From positions 1 to 17,388 of the forward strand of contig JAUJNC010000018.1 in the NCBI GenBank assembly GCA_030446525.1: 17,388 nucleotides of DNA, in the 5' to 3' direction. A program made the position numbers and the translations under genes. Below, in pieces: positions 14,125 through 17,388 of the stretch (its first letter is position 1; each line of letters opens with the position of its first letter). A model generated the notes under the pieces. That model worked only from the letters and a program-made list of their open reading frames with translations, was not told the origin of the DNA and made no database searches. This DNA comes from Armatimonadaceae bacterium (lineage in GTDB: Bacteria > Armatimonadota > Armatimonadia > Armatimonadales > Armatimonadaceae).

Positions 14125-14847
14125 ATGCGACATAGGAAGCGGTTGCTCTTTCTTCTGGTGCTGGGTTTCGTCCCCTGGCTGTGCGGGAGCCGGGTTTGTG
14201 CCCAGGCCCCGCCACCCACGGCGTGGGCGGCCCGCTACGAGGGGCCCGGCAGCGCGCAAGATTCGGCCCGCGCCCTCGCCGTCGACGACGTTGGCAACGT
14301 GTACGTCACGGGCAGCTCCGTGTGCCCCGCCTCGCCCTTCGACACCGACTACACGACCGTCAAGTACGACGCCCACGGCAACCAGCTCTGGGTCGCCCGC
14401 TATGACGGGTCGCGCAACTTCGCCGACAACGCCGCGGCCATCGCCGTGGACGGCGCGGGCGGCGTGTACGTGACGGGCATGTCTGCCGGGGCCGGCGTGG
14501 GCTTCTTGGCCATGGACTACGCCACGCTCAAATATGCCGCTGTGCCCAACCTGCGCCTGGCAGTGACGAGCGTGCAGCGCACCGGCGAGGGCGTGCGGCT
14601 GACGCTGCGGCTCTCCAACCCGGGCGAGGCCGACGCCACAGGGCTTGAACTTGTCCGCGCCACGCTGGTGGGTGTGGCCGCCGCCCACGCGCCACAGAGT
14701 TTAGGCACGATCCCCGTGGATGGCTCGGCGACCGCGACGCTGAGCTTCACCGGCGACTTCCCCGCCGGCACCCGGGCGCTGCTGCGGGTGCAGGGCAGCT
14801 TCGAGGGCGGCGCGTTCACGGCCAGCCGGCGCGTGCCCCTGCCATAG
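14125..14847 (+). CDS. Exported SBBP-repeat protein, short form
   Basis: This 240-residue protein has a clear signal peptide: MRHRKR, a hydrophobic stretch LLFLLVLGFVPWLCG, and a probable cut after VCA (about residue 27). Two SBBP beta-propeller repeats follow: SARALAVDDVGNVYVTGSS with DYTTVKYDAHGNQLWVARYD, and AAAIAVDGAGGVYVTGMS with DYATLKYAA. A C-terminal beta-sandwich (about 140-240) reads NLRLAVTSVQRTGEGVRLTL and ends SRRVPLP. Full members usually carry many more repeats, so this one may have lost internal repeats, and two blades cannot close a propeller. The role is unknown; it is likely extracellular. AGGAA precedes the ATG by about nine bases, and a GGATACA direct repeat lies just upstream. 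Confidence 0.75.
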   Translation: MRHRKRLLFLLVLGFVPWLCGSRVCAQAPPPTAWAARYEGPGSAQDSARALAVDDVGNVYVTGSSVCPASPFDTDYTTVKYDAHGNQLWVARYDGSRNFADNAAAIAVDGAGGVYVTGMSAGAGVGFLAMDYATLKYAAVPNLRLAVTSVQRTGEGVRLTLRLSNPGEADATGLELVRATLVGVAAAHAPQSLGTIPVDGSATATLSFTGDFPAGTRALLRVQGSFEGGAFTASRRVPLP

Positions 14848-15190
14848 CAGGCGCCTGGGGCCGGGCGCGCCCCGGCCGGGCTGCCTGCAAACAGTGCGAA
14901 GCCGCCACGGTGCCGGCCATAGGGAAGGGGACAGAAGGCAGCATGGGCGCGAACGTGACATGCCGTGAGGCACAGGCGGGCACGGATAAGAGGAAGCGGG
15001 AAGCGGCGACCGCGCGGGTGTGCGGCCTGCCGGGCGCTGGCCCAAGAGGCGGCGCTCGCGGGCAGGGACGCCCGCGCCGCGCGCTACCTGTAGCGGGCCG
15101 AGCGCGCCGCCTGGGACTGACGTCAGGTCGCCCATGGGACCTGACGTCTCCGCTGCTGGCTGTGCCGCGTTACCGGCCTGCCGTTTTTGC
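14848..15190. other. Convergent intergenic region with an inverted repeat
   Basis: About 340 bases between the stops of two convergent genes. A GC-rich partly self-complementary run (GGGGCCGGGCGCGCCCCGG, near 14857-14875) follows the SBBP gene and may slow transcription, but it has no T-run. A perfect 11-bp inverted repeat, GACGTCAGGTC (15119-15129) and GACCTGACGTC (15138-15148), with loop GCCCATGG lies nearer the other gene. No small gene with a good ribosome site was seen. Confidence 0.5.
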
Positions 15191-16381
15191 CTAGCCCACG
15201 AGCGCTTCGCCCTGAACGTCGGTGTCTTCGGCGCGCTGGCCGGGCGCCGCGCACGGCGTCGAGACCGGCTGCCGCTGGCCGGGCGCCGGGCTGGGGTCGG
15301 CGCTGCCGCAGCCGGCCGCCAAGGCATCGGCTTGGGTCTGCAACTGCTCCCGTGGCGGGGGCGTCTCGTCGGGGGGGCGCGTGGCAGGCACCAGCGGGAT
15401 CCCGCTGCGGCGCAACTGCTCGATGATCAGGCACGCCACCGTGCGGCCCAGCTGCACGCCCTGCACGTGGTCGGAGCGCCAGTGGATGCCCGCCCACAGG
15501 CGCGCCACGCCCGCGTTGTCGGCCAGGAAGTCCAGCTCGCGGCGGTAGTCGGGGAAGAAGAAGCTCAGCATCTCGCTGGCGGCCCCGCCGTAGGTGCTGT
15601 GACCAGAGGGGTAGGCGGGGTGGCGCGGCGTCCCGGGCGAGGTGTTGATGAAACCGCTGACCGGCTCGAAGTCCGGGCGCTGCCCGTCGCTGCCCGAGCC
15701 CGTGCCGTTGACGGCCCGGTCGAAGAGCACGTCCAGGGACAGCCCGCTGTCGAGGGCGTACTCGATGGGGCGCGGGCGGCGGGAGACGCCGGGGCGGGGG
15801 CTCAGCCACTTGTAATACCAGGCCGCCTGCAGCGCGCTCTGGATCGCCACGTCCAGGGCCGCCCAGACGAGCGCCTGACGCGGCGGCGACCAGTTGGTGT
15901 CGCGGATCAGGTAGTTGAGGGCGTGCCGGTGCGCCAGGCCGGGCGTCTCGCTCTCGAAGTAGCGGGCCAGCTCGCTGCCGGTGAAGATCACCGGGAACGC
16001 CTCGCCGCGAGCCATGTTGAACACGGCGCCCAGCGGCTGCGGGCGCAGCTGCAGGAACGCGCTCACCGGGAGGCGCTCGCGGCCGGGGGTCGTGCTGGTC
16101 AGCTGTGCGGGGTCTCCGCGCCGTATCTGCAGATCGACCAGCTCGTCGAACTCGGCGCGGACCGCCGCGGGGTCGGTGGGGTAGGGCGGGAAGTACCCCG
16201 GGTTGTCCGGGTCGTCGGTGACGTGCGTGAGGTCCTCGAAAGAGACGGGGCACGGCACGGGGCAGTGGTTCCAGTAGCTTGCTTCCGGTTCCACCTGCGG
16301 CCCCGAGAGTCGGTATTCGCTGGCAGCGGCCGCCGCATCATCGGCGGCGGTATCCGCATCGGTCTGGTCTTCTGTCGCCAT
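15191..16381 (-). CDS. Vanadium-dependent haloperoxidase / PAP2-family enzyme
   Basis: This 396-residue protein carries the three oxyanion-binding motifs of the PAP2/vanadium haloperoxidase superfamily. These are KWLSPRP (Lys191, Arg196), RHPAYPSGHSTYGG (PSGH at 258-261) and ARLWAGIHWRSDHVQG (Arg294, His300, Asp304). The N-terminal half is helical and of the type seen in bacterial vanadium haloperoxidases rather than small membrane PAP2 phosphatases. Members either oxidise halides with hydrogen peroxide or remove phosphate; which applies here cannot be told. The first motif has four residues between Lys and Arg-Pro instead of the usual six. No signal peptide or membrane segment is evident. 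The last 60 residues are a low-complexity Pro/Gln/Ala tail. GGAGGAG precedes ATG 16381 at good spacing. It appears monocistronic. Confidence 0.85.
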   Translation of the reverse strand: MATEDQTDADTAADDAAAAASEYRLSGPQVEPEASYWNHCPVPCPVSFEDLTHVTDDPDNPGYFPPYPTDPAAVRAEFDELVDLQIRRGDPAQLTSTTPGRERLPVSAFLQLRPQPLGAVFNMARGEAFPVIFTGSELARYFESETPGLAHRHALNYLIRDTNWSPPRQALVWAALDVAIQSALQAAWYYKWLSPRPGVSRRPRPIEYALDSGLSLDVLFDRAVNGTGSGSDGQRPDFEPVSGFINTSPGTPRHPAYPSGHSTYGGAASEMLSFFFPDYRRELDFLADNAGVARLWAGIHWRSDHVQGVQLGRTVACLIIEQLRRSGIPLVPATRPPDETPPPREQLQTQADALAAGCGSADPSPAPGQRQPVSTPCAAPGQRAEDTDVQGEALVG

Positions 16382-16992
16382 GGTGACTCCTCCTCAAGTA
16401 GGGTGTGCCGGACGGTTACGCTGCCCTCGCCCCCTCACCGGCGTAAGGGACGAGCCTGCGCTCCTGCACGCTCAGGCAGCGGGATGACCCCGAGGCACCG
16501 CAGCGCCGCCTCCTGGGAGCTGCATACCTGCGGGGCCCCTATGGGCCCGCGCCTCTTTGATGCCGACGTCTCTCCCCGTGCCGCTCAGGCAGTTTAGAAG
16601 GTTGAACGGGGCTTGAGCGGGGGTTGTTACAGCCCGGTGCTTCGCAGCCTAGGACCGAACGGGGGAGGTTGGCGCTGAGGGCTGCTTGCTGCCAGGTCCA
16701 CTTCCGCTACGTCACCGCCGGCTTGCGTGCACGGTTATCTGACTTCATACTTGGTGTTGACGTACTACACGCTTGGCAGCACACCTCTTTCCGGTCGCAA
16801 ATGGGGATTGCCATGCGGACGCGCCACAAAGACAGGCAAACGCGTAGGCCCACCAATTAGAAGGCAATAATCTACCGGACACATCCGGCTTCTTCAAAAT
16901 ATCGCTTGCTGCCTCAGTCTGGTATAATACCGAACTAACCCCCTTGCGGACACCTCAGCAGGTGCCCCTGTCAACGAGGAAAGGATAAGACG
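16382..16992. other. Intergenic region between divergent genes
   Basis: About 610 bases. The left end carries the ribosome site of the haloperoxidase gene. GGGGCCCC and GGGCCC around 16533-16551 form a short GC hairpin without a T-run. A 78-codon plus-strand frame at 16624-16860 lacks a good ribosome site and any recognisable motif. The right end holds the promoter of the HAF-repeat gene. Confidence 0.5.
16923..16928 (+). promoter_or_regulatory. Extended -10 promoter element of the HAF-repeat gene
   Basis: A perfect TATAAT preceded by TG one base away (CTGGTATAAT) lies 65 bases upstream of the ATG. No good -35 is present at 17 bases, which is normal for extended -10 promoters. Confidence 0.5.
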
Positions 16993-17388
16993 ATGTGGTT
17001 GTTTGACCGTCTCTTATTGGCACGCCGCTCGCTCGCTGTGCTGGCGCCGCTGGCCCTGCTCGCCCTGCCCGCGCGCGCCCAGTTCTTCCTGGGGCTGGGA
17101 GACCTGCCGGGAGGAGGCGTCCGAAGCCTTGCCAACGGTGTCTCTGCCGACGGCAGCGTCGTGGTGGGTGAAGCCTCCTCGGCTGCTGCGTACTCTGAGG
17201 CGTTCCGCTGGACGCGGGAGGGCGGCATGCTCGGGCTGGGAGACCTGCCCGGTGGAAGCTTGGGAAGCGCTGCCTTGGGCGTCTCCGGCGACGGCAGCGT
17301 CGTGGTGGGATTGGGAAATTCGGCTTCAGGCTTTGAGGCGTTCCGCTGGACCGCGGAGACGGGCATGCTCGGGCTGGGAGACCTGCCG
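16993..17388 (+). CDS. Exported HAF-repeat protein, N-terminal part (runs off the window)
   Basis: The first 132 codons are present. A signal peptide begins MWLFDRLLLARRSLAVLAPL and continues to ALPARA, with a likely cut before QFF (about residue 30). HAF-type repeats follow: LGLGDLPGG, then GVSADGSVVVGE, then EAFRWTREGGM, repeated with LGLGDLPGG again and SGDGSVVVG, FEAFRWTAETGM. Repeat starts at 17092, 17233 and 17371 give periods of 47 and 46 residues. Proteins of this type are secreted or surface-bound beta-rich repeats, often with a C-terminal sorting signal that would lie outside the window. AAGGA sits seven bases before ATG 16993. The repeats are nearly identical at DNA level, so copy number may vary. 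Confidence 0.85.
   Translation, partial: MWLFDRLLLARRSLAVLAPLALLALPARAQFFLGLGDLPGGGVRSLANGVSADGSVVVGEASSAAAYSEAFRWTREGGMLGLGDLPGGSLGSAALGVSGDGSVVVGLGNSASGFEAFRWTAETGMLGLGDLP

Noticed and set aside
15020..16597. 525-codon plus-strand open frame
   Set aside because: It is an antisense shadow of the haloperoxidase gene, whose minus-strand product carries all three family motifs.
16624..16860. 78-codon frame in the intergenic region before the HAF gene
   Set aside because: It has no ribosome site, no motif, and composition like the surrounding noncoding DNA.
16971..17366. 131-codon minus-strand frame over the HAF gene
   Set aside because: It is antisense to a clear signal peptide and HAF repeats. 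Its Pro/Ser-rich repeats mirror the coding strand.

Overview
This is a high-GC bacterial accessory region that looks plasmid-derived. It carries two plasmid-type replication modules, a field of decayed insertion sequences and a few exported or enzyme cargo genes. The phylum cannot be fixed from the sequence. Secreted SBBP and HAF repeat proteins, a vanadium-haloperoxidase/PAP2 enzyme, a DUF1080 relic and IS1/IS4/IS5/IS110 relics occur in many large-genome environmental bacteria. No rRNA, tRNA or CRISPR array was seen.

Left part (1-6347): genomic debris. A DUF1080 sugar-hydrolase-like gene (141-734) and an unrecognised gene (1328-1984) are both broken by several frameshifts. They are followed by frameshifted or truncated transposase genes of the IS5 (2070-3012), IS110 (3055-4124), IS1 (4325-4905) and IS4 (4993-5718) families. 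The IS110 relic keeps about 190 bases upstream of its start that fold into two adjacent stem-loops, as expected of a bridge RNA. The IS4 gene is cut by a 330-bp element with 37-bp near-perfect terminal inverted repeats. A third copy of its terminal module lies at 11018.

Centre (6348-13964): two divergent plasmid modules. The leftward operon has a consensus sigma70 promoter (10877-10849). It encodes an ExeA-like AAA ATPase, a ribbon-helix-helix protein overlapping it by ATGA, and a winged-helix replication initiator (Rep1). Beyond it lies a large repeat-rich protein with two membrane segments. The rightward operon encodes a small SpoVG-like protein and a second winged-helix initiator (Rep2), again overlapping by ATGA. 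In front of it is what appears to be a copy-number switch: a forward promoter, a roughly 440-base leader with an intrinsic terminator just before the first gene, and a convergent promoter that would make a ~110-base antisense RNA ending in its own terminator. Both rep genes carry two tandem inverted repeats in the part encoding the interdomain linker, which are candidate in-gene origins. The region between the modules holds copies of a palindromic 15-bp motif, one of which overlaps the antisense promoter.

Right part (13965-17388): intact cargo. It holds a short exported SBBP-repeat protein, a vanadium haloperoxidase/PAP2-family enzyme on the minus strand, and the start of an exported HAF-repeat protein that runs off the window.

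The replication genes and right-hand genes have long intact frames, while the left 6 kb is full of indels. The frameshifts are therefore more likely real decay than a uniformly poor sequence.
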